Position numbers and translations under genes: made by a program
Assembly (NCBI RefSeq): GCF_900496995.4
Contig: NC_044011.1
Location: 26,506,041 to 26,570,040, forward strand
Source of the DNA: Aquila chrysaetos chrysaetos
Taxonomy: Eukaryota; Chordata; Aves; Accipitriformes; Accipitridae
Reading direction: 5' to 3'
DNA length: 64,000 nt
In this document: positions 23,301-36,405 of the stretch, one piece after another
How positions within the stretch are numbered: the stretch's first letter is position 1
Layout of the letters: each line of letters begins with the position of its first letter
Notes under the pieces: model-generated
The model's database searches: none
The model's input: the letters and a program-made list of their open reading frames with translations, nothing else
What the model was told of the DNA's origin: nothing

Positions 23301-24354
23301 TAATGCAGAAATTACTCAACACTTGTTTTTCTAAGCTTGAAACTAGAAAAACAGTCTTCTGCTCAGTGTTTCCACCATATCTATAGTCTACAGTCTTCAG
23401 AGAAAGCTAGTAAATTTGGCAGGTTACCAACCTCTACTAAGGAGCACGTCTCCATTGCTTGTGATCCCCAAAGGCTTCTGTACACGGTCATTTGGAGCAT
23501 CGCTTTTTTCAGCAGCTAGACACAATCATATGTAAAGGTCACATAGAAAATTCACATTGTTTTCCCATTTGATCTTACAGATCAGCCTTTACAATCTCTC
23601 AGCTGTTTTTCTTAAGTTGGGAATTTTATCATTATTGGGCTCATCCCACAATGATCTTGGCCCTCTTCTAAAGGATGTATGTAATTTGGGTCCCTCTGCA
23701 GTGACAGCTGTGTGAAGATGAGTTCCATATTCTTGTCAGGAGCTCCGTTACTTCATTGGCCAGTGCATTTAGAAAGCTGCTGTCAGTCCAGCTGATTAGT
23801 TTCAACGGGATATCTTGAGTTTTTCCAGTGCTGCTTTTATTTATTTATTTTATTCCTGCATGTTGGGTAGTGTCTTAGCATAGACAGCGACCTCCAGAAT
23901 AGCTATTTCTTCTGCCTTTTTCTAACCCCAATCATACTCCAGTGTGAATACTGATTGCAAAGACATTGTTTGGCTTGGTTGCAACCTCCCTGTTTGATTG
24001 CTCCCTCTGCTTGCTGGGTTTGTCAGAGACCTACTGTTTCTCTAGGCATCTCCCTCCTGATACACTTAAGGCATTTTGTATTATTTCTTCTGGCAATTTA
24101 TTCTCCTAGATTTTTTTCTTTAATATCTCTTTTTCATGTTTCCTGTCAAAGTCTGTTCCGTTGTGTTAAAAGACACATGAACTGGATTTACAGTGCCTGA
24201 AATATTGTTTTGGCCCTAAAACTCACCCCCTGCCGTACCACTAGAAATTATTGCAACTTTTCTGTATCTTTAAATATTGCATTGAACCCTGGCAGGCATG
24301 TTGGGCATTTTTCTAGCAGGAGAATATTTATTTAATCCCCGTATAGAGAAGCAG

Positions 24355-24410
24355 AGAGTGAAATCCTAGATCCATTCAAATCAGTGGGGCTTTCCCTGGG
24401 CTCCAGCTGA
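24355..24410 (+). repeat. Old sauropsid repeat remnant (gtgaaatcctgg type)
   Basis: GAGTGAAATCCTAGATCCAT followed by TCAAATCAGTGGGGCTTTCC matches in outline a repeat common in reptile DNA, in which 'gtgaaatcctggctccattg' precedes 'aatcaatgg'. Recalled by eye; needs a repeat search. Confidence 0.35.
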
Positions 24411-25305
24411 GCCGTGCCTTAATGATCAGGTTTGTGGTCTGTAGTCAGCCTTCCAGTGGGGGAGATGGAAAACACAAACCAGGATTTTCACTTCTATATT
24501 CTGGGATGAGAGCTGAGCCAAGGGACAGTGTGCTACAGCAAGAGGTGGAGGACTTGGAGGACCAAGTTTTCTTCCTGGTTCTTCCACTGGCCTCCTAAAA
24601 GATACTTCCTTATGTTTTAGCATTTGCCTGGCTGTAATATAATAAAGTTCCTCAGCAGCACAGTACTATTTAGATGTGTAGTTTTGCTGGTGTATTGCAA
24701 TTATATTTGAGGTTCTGGAGATGCATGTCCATCTGGGACATGCTAAGCCCATAAAGCAACAGATAAGCTTAAGCTGCATGTTTATTCAGGTGCTTAAGTG
24801 CGTTGCCTGGATGGGGCCTTACTTTGTTCCCTGTGAATTGTGGTGGTGTGTCCCAGTGGAAGTCATCTGGTTTGGTGACAAGGCCGGCTTATTCTCCCAG
24901 CAGAGAAGCTTGCTGAAATAAGGTGGGTTAAAACAGTTTCCCCCTATTCCCATCCCTAGCTGAAGAGCAGTTTGAACAGTGAAAACCGTCAAGAGTGCTT
25001 ATTCAGAGAAGCAACGTTGGAAGCTGAAGATAAGAGCATTTATCTTCATGTCAAAACTACTCAGTGTCTTTGATGGGCTCCCAACATGCTTTAACAAGGA
25101 GCTTAGGCTGGAGATGCTGGAATGCAAAGAGTCCAGGGGGTGGTGTTTATCCCACCGAAACATGGCACACATCAAATCAATTACACGGTGCAAGCGTATT
25201 TCCCCCCCATCACCAGCCAGTGTTGCAAGCTCGAAGAAAATATGTTCTCCTAGGCACTAGAGGAGCCTCCTCCCTTTAGATGCTGATTTAATGTGAAATG
25301 TATAT

Positions 25306-25344
25306 GAAAGGGGAGAGAGAGAAAAAGAGGGGGAGAGGGGGGAA
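25306..25344 (+). repeat. Purine-rich GA/G low-complexity patch
   Basis: About 39 bases made almost only of A and G (GGGGAGAGAGAGAAAAAG and similar). Confidence 0.8.
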
Positions 25345-28300
25345 TCTCATATGTTCTGCAGCAGATTGCCACATCGATCTTGTCATTTAGGCAAACACAG
25401 TTGGACCTGAGGCTATGAGTCTGTGGGATGTGCTGTATTTCTGTCATGAATTGTCAGCCTCAGAGAAGCACAGGAGAAAGAGAGGCACCATAACAGAGTA
25501 GAAAATGCAGTAATAAAGGGACCAGCAAGCCATTTAAGAACAAATGAAAGCAGTTGCCATTTTGGATTGTGTTCACCTTCAACAGCTAGAAATATGCTCT
25601 GCCCTCACCTCCTCGCCCAGTGAAGCAGTGATGGGAAGAGGCAAGACATAAGGGAAGGACTGGTGTTTCTATCAATCAAGGCTGCTCGGCAGGAGTTAAG
25701 CTGTTCTGCATGGCTAATGGTACCTGCAGGTCCCAAAGGAGCCCTCAGCTTGCCCTGTGCTTGCCCTTGTACCACTCATGCTGTGGCTTGCCAAGCCCTC
25801 CCTGGTGCCATCTCTGAGCCAGCTCCTCCATGAGGATTTCTCCTCTGAGCTTGCACCCTGAAATTACAACCTGTGTTACACATTGCTGATGGCCGTTTTG
25901 GGAGCTGTTGGGATCACACTCAGGTTCTGCAGGGACCTAATCCTGGATCAGAAACTTTCCTGGAATAGTTCTGTCCATCAGGAATATGGCTTAAAAACCT
26001 GGTTTTGTTTAAATGATTGCTCTGGTAGGCATTGCACTGCTGGTGGGGGCCACAGCGAGATAGTTGGAGTGGCTTCCACTGGAAGGTTCAATCAAACAGA
26101 TATGCTGGCAAACTCATCCTAATTAATATCAGGCCTTGGGCATCCCTCCGCCTGGATGTTTGTACCATGCTGTCTGGAATGATGTCAGTGCCTTGGGATA
26201 CTTGTGTTTCTCCCGAGCAGAGCAAAGACACTAGAGAGCGCCATGTATTTGCAGATTTTGACTTGGGAAGCGCAGTCTGAGGATGAGTGCTCCCAGCGGG
26301 GAGGACGTGGGAGAGAACTGTTCTCAGGACCCGGCCTGGGCTTGCTGCTGTGTGCTGCTCAGGAAGACTTGTGTATGGAGAGGTGGTTTCCCTCTGCATA
26401 TCTGTAGCTGCAGATGCAATGTATCTATGCATTTCCTCCAGCAAGCTCTGTGTCTTTGGGAGAGAAAGGGCAGTTTTGCTGTCAGGAGGAAATCCCTTTT
26501 GTCTCACTGCTAGTAGAGGAGATGCATATGAACCAGCAGTCCTTCCCAGCCTTCTGTGCAAACCTTCTGTCACATTGTCTTGAACATAGCAACCAAGAGA
26601 GGGATACCAGGAGAGGCCTGTCCAGCAATCTTCCATCTTAAAGAAATTCTCAGACCAGACTAGGGTGAAGTGTCTCAGGAGCTGCCCTTCAGGCAGCTTC
26701 ACAGGAGGATTGCCATTGCTTTTATGCTCACGCTTTTCAGTCCTCGTGAAGAAAACATTTAATTTTCAAGTACTTCAATACCTAAACAATGTTTAATATT
26801 TTAGTATATTTGAATGGCTGAGTCATTTCTTTAAGAGCAGGCTGGAATTGGATTGTTTTGCTGTCTCTTATTCCCACTCCCCCAAATGGCATGGGCTCCA
26901 TGTGGGCTCCACCCTCCTCTTCCTCGTGGGAGGGTGGGAAGCTCATGACCATTCCAGCAGTGCAGGAGAATAACTGTCCTTGCTGTTACACCACACACTG
27001 TCCTGTATCTTCTCCCATCACCCAAGGCCTTCTGAAGCTCCTCTCTACCCTAACTTGGTAGGGAAGCAGTCTACATGGCATCATGCTCCTCTTAATCACT
27101 GATCATGCGATGATGATGACTAAATTTTCATTACAATGAGCTGGCTTTTTTTTTCCTCCCAGGAGAAATGTTTCCTGCAGAAAAAATGAGGCTTCACCAA
27201 AACCTGACTTATCTTTCAGAAGATACCCATCTCCGTGTGTTGAGAAGTACTTTTTCAGAGAAAAACTTCAGTGGGTTTTTTAAGGGAGGCGATACTTAGA
27301 TATTTCAGAATTTTAAGTTTGCTATATTTGTCCTCCTTTTCTTGTGCTACTAAGTCTAAAAGGCTAAATGAAGTCTTGCAGTTATTTTTCCTATCACATC
27401 TTTTTTATTGTTTTGTGGATGTTTTATTATCTTGCCATTTCTGAAAACATTTCACATTGGGAAAGCTCAAAAATAGTAAAAAATAAAGAAAATGGTAGAA
27501 AAGGAAAAAAGGGGGTAGTGAAAAGATATTTAGGAGGAAGTGGTTTTATTGCAGGTGCCAACAGGAGGAAAAAGAAGAGGGAATACATTTTTTTTCCTCA
27601 TCAAAATTCTTAATGATGTAGATGTTTAGAAGTTTAATTGAAGAAAAAAATCATATTTGGCCACATCTGAATGGATACAATTTTTCCTGCCCTGTTTTGA
27701 CCTTCTTCAGTTCTCCTTGGCATTACTGCTAGCCCCTTAGGCTGTGTCGGAGGCATCTGGAAATAGCAGATAAGAAGGAGCCTTGGGGCAGCGCAGCTTG
27801 GAAGCTGCGGCCACGCTGGAGGGCAGGAGGCATCTGTGTGCTTTGGGGGAACTACATGGACATGAAGAGCTGCTGTGTGCTGGGAGGAGCTCCTTTCCAG
27901 GGGGAAGCCATCAAAGGGGGAGGCTGCACCTGTGTGCTTTGAGAACTGCCTCATCTTTCCTCTCCATGGAAGGGGGAAATCACCCATCCAGCACAGATCT
28001 AGGCTGGTGTTTGCCAGGAAGATGGTGTGCCTGACAGTGGGCTGAGGATTGCTGGCTGCAGAAATAACTTTCCAGGAAGTGCCTGTGGAGAGTCTATCTT
28101 TTCATTTGGAGAATGTTGGGTCTATGCAAATCCCTGAGCACAGGGAAGAAACAACCCTGGGCACAGGGCTCTTGAAATGAAGAAAAATGAGCCCTAAGTT
28201 AGAAAAATGGGGCAAAGCACTTGGGCCCAGAAATACGTTAGAGTTTGGTGGAGGTGTTGGAAGTAGCTTCAAAGATTCCTTCCCATTCCTTAGTGCAGCG

Positions 28301-28447
28301 GTTGAGACAGTGGTGGGAAGCACGAAGTGCCTCTCTGAAGTATCCTCACTCAGATCTCAGTATCCTGTTAAGTGCCCTGTGTTATCTGTGGAATATCAGA
28401 AAATAATGGCTAATTAGACAGAAACGCCTTCAGACTTCCCCTTTGCA

Positions 28448-28507
28448 CTTACATGTAGCAGGTAAAAGTGCAGATATGAATTACTTACATGTAGGAGATA
28501 TGAATTG
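28448..28507 (+). repeat. Imperfect tandem duplication
   Basis: CTTACATGTAG...AGATATGAATT (28448-28482) is followed one base later by CTTACATGTAGGAGATATGAATT (28484-28506). The second copy lacks an inner segment of about 12 bases. Confidence 0.8.
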
Positions 28508-31500
28508 TTAGTCTGATTTCTTGTACTGTCCATCCATTCTTTACCCTAAAAAGCTTTGGTAAGTGTTGAGCAGTTTTGATCAAATTTGGCCAAGAGGGAA
28601 AGGTTTGAAAAATATTTTTTCCTGAAAATCAGTGTCAGAGTAGGAAAGACCCATGGGAGTGTGGTCCCTAAGAAAGGGCAGCCCCATGTCTGGTCTGAGG
28701 AGGAGGTAGTTTCTGGGACCCTGCAGCTTCTAGCTTCTTTACCCAAGGAGTAGTAGTAGGAATAAAGATAATAGGAATGAGCTGGAAGGTTTTGTGATAA
28801 GAATATTGCCAAACTGCAAATATTATACAAATGTAATGGCTGGGGGAGTAAGGCACATAAGATATAAACCTCCAGAAAACCAGATTTCATGGCTCTGCTG
28901 CTCAGAGAACAATGTGTTTACTGGGAATGTTGGATTAAAACTGGATTTCTCCATCAATGACTGTGATCAGCGTGTGCTGTGTTGTAAGTGGGCAGGGGAC
29001 TTTTGCCTGCATTAAATTAAGGAGTGCAGTGTTATGAATAGTTTCCTTAGGATGGCATTACTCCAAGCCTCAAGGTAATTTATATCTCAGGTAGGCATGC
29101 TGTAGTTTAACAAGGCTAAATATGGAGAAATGAGAGCCTGATGTGGGACCATATGCTCTGTAAGCAACAGCAGAGTTTATGAAGGATTGTTCATATTGTA
29201 GGAACAAGCATAAGCAGATTTTTTTTTAATTGGATTTTGGGACAAAGCACAGCTGGTACAAAGCTTTAGCAGGAATTCAAATGCTGCTGCTCATTAATGC
29301 AGCGATTATTTACAAGTCCTAGTTCTTTCTTTGCTGTTTAATACTCTGACAGCCATAGACCTACGTAGCATTTTGCAAACATAAGGTTTTCAGAGAAAAT
29401 CAGCTGCTTGTTCTTACAGCCCCTCTAGAATTAAGGTATTTTACCAAGCCTCTGGAAGGTACTTGGGAAGGCAGGAGAACTTAGCCACAACTCGCTAGAG
29501 GTAATTTTGCACCTTCCTTGGCAAAGAATGGGTGGGAAGCAAGAGACGGGACAGTGTGTAAGCATCCTTCTGGTCAGGGTAAAAATAGCAAGCTGGAAAA
29601 AAAGTCACACACATGACTTAACCATTTTTCTTCTCTCTGCTTAGAGAACTGGGAAGAAGTGTGTTTGGCAAATGAGTTATCATGTCAGCCCTCGGCAAAA
29701 GAAAACCTTTTTAAGCGAGAAAAGAACCATCCTTTCCCAGTTACTTTGTAGTTCTTAGTTTAGTGTTTTGGGAATAATGGTCGTTTGGGGATTTTTTCCA
29801 AGGTTTTTTGGGGGGGGGTTGTTTTTGTTTTTTTAACAGAGAAGAAAGGAGGCAGCATGTAGAGACATTAATTGGTTGCTCCTTCCCTGCTTCAAGATTG
29901 CTGGTGGAAAAAGAAAACCCAGTGATCATCCTTAGTGCACATGGGCTTCATAGTATTTGGCACAAGGCAGCACACAAGATGAAAGTGTGTCTCTTGACAG
30001 CCAGCTTCATACTGGCAGCCTTTACTCCAGGCAACAAATTAATCCACTCAACTGTGTTCTGCATAATTGTTGATACTGTCTTAATTGGTACCATACGTTT
30101 CTCTGTGTCGACATGTCCATCATGTTAATGTCTAGGGACTGTTGTTTCCTGTCAACTTGGGAACAGCACAGCCTGCTCCATCCTAACTGAACTCCTACCT
30201 AAAATGCCGTCGTAAGAAATTCGACTTTATGGCAAAGGGAAAATGTAGAGCCATGTTGGGGCATGACTCAAAATTCATGGGAAAAAAAAATGGGACTCCT
30301 GATTTCAGTAGCTTTGGAGATGAGCCGGCTCTTCCAGGGCTCTCTAAAGGCAATTCAGTTCAGCTGAAGTCAAGTCCGAAGGCAAAGGAGCTTATTCTCC
30401 TGCTCCCAGGAAATCTGTGGCAGGGGCTGGCAAACATTTTCCAAGCATGTGTCGCAGTGGGGCATCCAGGGCAAGGCAGCTGCAGAGCTAATTGACCCCA
30501 GTGCACTGGTGGTTTTGTGGATTGGGATTAGCATTTTGAATTTCACCCATTATTGAACTGGCAGCCAAGGCAGAGCCTGGAGTGCAAGCGCAGTCAGCTC
30601 TCCCCCCAGCTCTTCCATATGCCATGGTAACAGGGGCAGGAATATGCTGGGGAGGTAGAGAGCTGGGTGCAGTCCAGACCATGCATGGGCATCAATAGTG
30701 TTACCTCCTGAGAGGAAATAGCCTTCTCATCACTGGGCAAAGGCATCACTGACCCTTCCCTCCCTGGCAAGGCAGGCTGAAGGCACTAGGAAGCGTTACT
30801 GGATGCAGTTGCCGCTGAAGAGTCAGCCTCTAAAAATCCCAAATTAGGCACTGAAATAAAAGGGCACTTCTGACTGTCTCTATGGCCGCTTCCATGTCTC
30901 CTAAATAAGAAGTACCATTCCTTTGTTTCACTAAGGAGTTGCATGGTTACAGTCATTAAAGCTTGCAAGCAGTCAGGATCTATAGGGTAGGCATCTCACT
31001 GAGGTCTATATGGAAAATGAATAGTTCTGTGTTCAGAGAAGCACTGGAACCATGCACAGTACATAAGGCATGAGCCAGTAAACTGAGTGATAAGGATCAA
31101 ATGTTGAATAACTTTTTATTCAGTTAGTGCCACCTCTGCTAAGCATTGAATTATCAGGGATGGAAAAAATGGCATGTGATTATGAAATGTAAAGCTCTAG
31201 CATAAGGTAAATGTGCAGGGAGGGCAAATAATGTTTGCACAGGTGACTTCACTTTGGACACCTCCAGGTGCTAGGTTACTAGACTTTGCTTCTGCAATGG
31301 AATTGTTTACTATATTATTGCCTGTGCACATATGCACACACAGACTCTCTTATTTCCTCTCTCTGCTCCTACGGTTAATTGATATGAGCTACACTTATTT
31401 ACATCATTTTATGTGCCATCATCTCTTGTTCAAGCTGTTGGCCAGTTTTAAGCAAAAATATTTATGTAGAGATAAGGGAAAAAAGGCTTCTTCCCTATCC

Positions 31501-31879
31501 TTTTGCAAAGCCATCACTGAATATTTAGGCTACTGCCAGTGTGTGGTTGAAAAACTCATTTAAGAGAGCAGCAAAACACATGGTAACATGTTTTGTGGAG
31601 GTTTGAAATTCTAATGTTGACATTTGGATCTGGAGAAGAGAAAAGCAGGAGGGGAGTAAGGAAGAACTTTTGCATGGATTTTTTCAAATGTAGCTAGAAA
31701 ATATAAGTCTATTGATCTATAGTGTTTTATTTAAGAGTCCTGGTATTCTCAGAAACCTGTTTTTGCATGTGGAGTGCAGTGGCAGTATTGGTAATCAATA
31801 TGCCAAGAAAAATGTCATTCTTTTGAAAGCTGTGGGCTGCCTCACCCTTTGTGGTTCCCAGGAATTGGTATTGGGAAAT

Positions 31880-31906
31880 AAAAAAAAAAAAAAAAGAAAA
31901 AAAAAA
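31880..31906 (+). repeat. A-rich tract
   Basis: 27 bases of A with a single G at 31896. It could be the decayed tail of a retroposed sequence, but no parent gene is recognisable upstream. Confidence 0.85.
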
Positions 31907-34900
31907 GCTGCTTCAGCAAATAGACATGAGAGACAGATGAAATGGCTGAACTAAAGGAAAACCTTTATGCAAAAAAAACCGCAAAGTGAGACCTCCACGC
32001 TATTTCTGGCATCTCTCCGTACATCTTTGGTGTGCCAAAGCACATTTGCAGTGCTGAGAGTGTCCTGTCTGATGCAACTTTAAGCTCAGAATCATGCAAT
32101 CCCACAGCTTCCACCCCAAATCCTTTCTACCCTCAGAACTCAAAGGATTTGGCTAACAGCTGGATGACCTTTTTCTTTCCTAAGTGTCTTGAGGAGCCTT
32201 CCATCAGTTTAGTCACTGCAGATGGGTGCAGTTGAGAAATGCAACATTGCCAGGTAGAGGTGATTTGAGACCTCACACAGAAAGCAAGTGGGCTCAGCAG
32301 CCTGTCTCCTGCCTGGGGGCTTCCCCCATTCCTGGGAGCAGGGCAGGATTTGGCCCCGGCACAGCTGCTGCTTGTGCAGAGCAGCCCCCTCCCTCCATTA
32401 GTGCTGGCAAAGTCAATGCAAGTCATCGCTCTGGTCCCAGCATGGCTGGGAACAGGGAAGCAGGTGGGACCTGCAATCCCCTGGCCATGATCATGTGTGT
32501 CTCCTGGGGGGAGAGCCCAGCAGGCACATCCCACCTGGTGCCATGAGACCTGCACTTTCGGGCACTGCCTAAATGCCGCTTAAGCATCACTTAGTGCTGA
32601 CTTGCTTTAGCATCTGATGGAATTGTGGTATAAAGCGGTTCAAAACAGGGATCAAACTCAGGATCCTTGAGCTGCTGCTAGCAGGGCCAAGGTGTTTCTG
32701 AAGGAAAAAAACCCTATATATTTATGATTATTGTAAGATACCCCCCCTCTCCCCCAATGACTTTATAAAGCAGTATCTGGGGAGCCTTTCAGATTTCTGC
32801 ACTTGTCTTGTGTGCTTCAACCTGTGAAGAAATCATCTTAGCTAGGCTTTCTAGAGAGCTCTGGAACATTTCTCTGGACTTACGCTGTAGCAACAACTCT
32901 GTAAAGAATCCTCAAAGATGTGATTAAGTGTGTTTTTTTCAGCACTTGAAGTGGAGATTTCGTCATCTTGTAATATATGTATATAAAATCAAGTCATAGC
33001 AGTCTTCCATTTCATAATGCGTATCACTGCGAGGGAGACTTGAAAGCTGCATCTGCTGATCAGATGCATAGTACAGTGCTGCCTTGTTCCCCTACTGCTT
33101 TAATTGCATGTGGTGGCAGTTTTTTAGGACAATAAGTTTATATTATCTTTTCCACTTGAAACTTCGTTGAAGTTGAGTAAGGAATTGCAATTTGGGTAGG
33201 ATATTGTGTCTAATGTAGTTCCTTGATCATTTGGAAAGATCATTTAGGGACCTTGAATGATAACAAACGGGGCTGCCTGATGCTTCTGAATTAAATGTTG
33301 CTTTTCATGAGAATTCTCTTTTAGAATATATTTCTGTTATAAAATCATCCACTGTTGTTGTTCTGTACTATTCAGTTTAACCAAAATGCCATTGTTTTCT
33401 CCATTCCTTCTATGTTTCTAGTAGTATTTTTTTGCAATTTTCTGGGGAAAGAAAAGGTCACAAACAGATTTGGCTCAAACACTACAGTGGCTTTTGGTTG
33501 CTTCTGCTTTTGACCAAGTCTAAACATTGCTTATCCCCAAAAGATGTCACTTCTGGAAATGGGGATGCTTTTCTGGGGCTAATGCCAGCTGAGGGAGGAA
33601 TGGTGTTGTTTCCTTATCACTTCTCATAGGCTGTAGTGGTGGATGCTGGATCTGCCAGTGATCTGAGAGCCTTCAACCCTGCCTGTCAGCTCCCACCTTG
33701 CCCTCCATAAACACCTTCAGCCAGTCCACCCTTGCTCAGCTTGTGAGGGGAACAGTTTCAGTCCAAGCCAGAACCCTTGTAAATCACATATTAAAAATGT
33801 TTTACAAGCCTGTGCACTAGATGGGAAACATGCACACAGGGTGCATTGTTCACATATGGCTGTAACTGAAGCCAGAAACAGCAGGAAAAGGAGAGTGAGG
33901 CCACATAAAAAGCCCAAGGGAAATGGTCCCTAGTCAAGCAACTACACGACCATGGGCCCCTTCACAGGTTGCTGGCTGGTTGCTGCAGCTGTATTCAGCT
34001 CTCAGAAGCCTTTCTTAATGCAGACTCATGTAAAGATGCACCAAAAGCATCCAGGAGCCAGACAAATTCAAACCCCTACTCAGCGAGCAAAGAGGCTGCT
34101 GCTGATAACGAAGGGGAAAGGATCAGCTTCCCCTGGTGCCTTGGGGCAGAGAAGGGTCCAGGTGGAGGGGAGCAGCGGCTGTAAGGGCAAAAGGCAGCAG
34201 GGCACCTGGAGGGACAAGATGAGCTGTCTCCCAGGTATGAGGGATGGGGCTGTTCGTCAGGGAGCAACAAATTGGTGCAAGCCCCACAGTCAAGTGGAAA
34301 ATGTCCTGAGGACTCGCTCCAGCAGCACAGTTTTGGACTTAAAGCCTGGGGATGGGTCTCCCAGCGGCTGCAGGCGTCGAGGCAAGCAGCTGGGCTGCTG
34401 TCCCCCTGCAGCCGGAGACCTTGCACCCTGCAATTTAAATTAAGCTGGCACAGGCCTCAAGATGTTTGTGCTTTCATCCTGGCCCAGCTAAACTTTGTCT
34501 ACTCGCTTTTTTTTCAAGCATGCAGACAAGACCAGGGACTTGTTAAATGGGGAGAAATAACCTTACATAATTATAGTATTTATATTTGAAGAAACAACTT
34601 GAAATAGTTTTAATGTTTAGCTGTAAAAATGGCTTTAATATTTGAGATGGGCCTTTATCCATCCACATAAGTCTTTTTTCCCCCGGGTTAAACTTGAACT
34701 TCATAAGCACTGATGATATGAAAAGATACAATTAAATAAACGTATCTAAAGAAATTAAGTGCATTAGGATGCTGCCAAGCTTTTGTGCAGGGCTTACCTC
34801 TCTTACCTTTTCTTCGGTGTTGCATCTAGGCTCTGTTCCAAGAGTTTTTACACCTCGCGTAGCTTTCTCGGCCTCGCTAAAGCTGCATCCCAGCATACTG

Positions 34901-36099
34901 TGCTCTCAGATGTAGCCATGGGAGTTGAACAGGTGATCCCCATGCGAGAGGCTGTGCATAGCTGGGGTGGTAACATCTGAAAAGACAAGGAGGTATAACA
35001 TAAATGTAAGTTATGACTTTCAGAGCTGATTTGAACATCATGTTGAAAGACAGAGCAGGGCGAGGGAGATCTAGGGTGCCTTTGATTTTTTTGTCAGCTG
35101 ATGGTGGTGCTGGCCACCCATGATCTTGCTGCTGAAGTGTCTTGTTGGCAAGCAGTGATTCTTCTGCTGTCCTAACAGTAGCTAACAGCTGAGGGCTGCG
35201 CTTTTCACCGGGGAGTGTCTTTATTAAGAGTTGCACTGAGAGAGGCAACTTTGAGAGGTGTAACCAGCAGTTACTGGAGACTCTCAGTGGTGACAGCTTG
35301 GGGACCTCAGCTCAAGGTTTTCATTGACTTTGTTTTATGAAGGGTGTTTTTTTGGTTGTTAAATGGGTATTCAAGCCGTCATGTTCCCCATGTGAGTGGA
35401 GGTCAGCAGGAGCACCCTGCATGACCAGGCTGGGCACATTGGGCTGTGAGGGGTGATTTCTAGGCAGCGCTGCTGAGCTGTTTTACACCCTGAAATCAAA
35501 CTGCTGCTCTCCAATGTCTGCAGCTGCCTGGGCCTAGGAAAGTAGTCAGAAAGCTGACTTCTTGGAGCTAAACCCACCATATTTTCTCCCATGTCCCCTT
35601 CAGGACTCAGCTGTTAGAGGCTGGAGTGCATGCAGACCCTTTCCAGGGTCTTGTCTGGAAAGGATGTGCAAGGCAAGCAGAAGTGATCCATCAGAGTCGG
35701 TGTGACTCCCTTGGCTCAGTGCTGGTAAAAGCAATCCTAACAGTAGCAACAGAGTAGTCTCGTTTTCTGTGGCACACCCTTTGCATCTTCTGTGCCAGGA
35801 ATCTGAACTGTCATTGTCTCCCGGTCTTTGCTTTGTGAGCACCAAATTTCGGTCTTTTCTGTAGACTTCTAGATTTGACAAGATGAAGCTGGTCTTTAAA
35901 GTAACTTGTACCTGAGTTCAAGCCAATTCCTAGTTCCAGTCACATATTTCCTAGGTGTCACTCGGCTGGAGGCTTGGCCAGCCAGTACAGTGGATCTGGT
36001 ATCTGCCACAGCCAGTTGATGTGGATATACTGATACAGGAGGCACACAAGAAAAGAAATAGTGACAAATACCTTGTTCAAAAGTGCCCTTTTGGGTTAA

Positions 36100-36405
36100 C
36101 CAAAGAATGACAGGATAACAGAGGCTGGCAGGAGTCTCTGCATGTCCCTCCTCCAACCCCTGCTCAACACAGGTCCAACTGGATCAAGTTGCTCAGGGCC
36201 ATGTTTCGTTGCTGTTTGAGTATGTCCAAAAACAGGGGTCCCACCACCTCTCTGCACGTCACTCCAATGTTTGACCACCCTCATGGTGAAAGCACTTTTC
36301 CTAACATCTAAGTGAATTTTTCTATCTTCCATCTTTTGCACATTTGCCCCTTGTCCTTCCCCTGTATACCTCCGAGAGGACTCTGGCTCCATCTCCACTG
36401 TAACC
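36100..36405 (-). mobile_element. CR1 LINE 3' end, 5'-truncated, minus strand
   Basis: Plus-strand signatures such as CCAACCCCTGCTCAACACAG, GTTGCTCAGGGCCATG, CACCACCTCTCTGC, TTTGACCACCCTCATGGTGA and GCCCCTTGTCCTTCCCC occur in the order seen in the complement of the avian CR1 3' region. The element's 3' end is therefore on the left. The terminal octamer repeats are decayed. CR1 copies are typically cut off at the 5' end, as here. A 100-codon minus-strand ORF inside it is not a gene. Confidence 0.85.

Larger units (their letters stand above)
19401..36099. other. Gene-poor intergenic DNA
   Basis: Nearly 17 kb without a recognisable gene. Stop codons are frequent and no ORF resembles a known protein. 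The longest, on the minus strand at 26088-26702, overlaps several unrelated plus-strand frames. Small features are a pentanucleotide run at 20.36 kb, an old repeat remnant at 24.36 kb, a purine-rich patch at 25.3 kb, two local duplications at 27.8 and 28.45 kb, and an A-rich run at 31.88 kb. Confidence 0.55.

Noticed and set aside
33952..34443. 163-codon plus-strand ORF
   Set aside because: Overlapped by other frames on both strands; composition and lack of similarity suggest chance in GC-richer DNA.
36096..36398. 100-codon minus-strand ORF
   Set aside because: It lies in the CR1 3' region, which is non-coding in the element.
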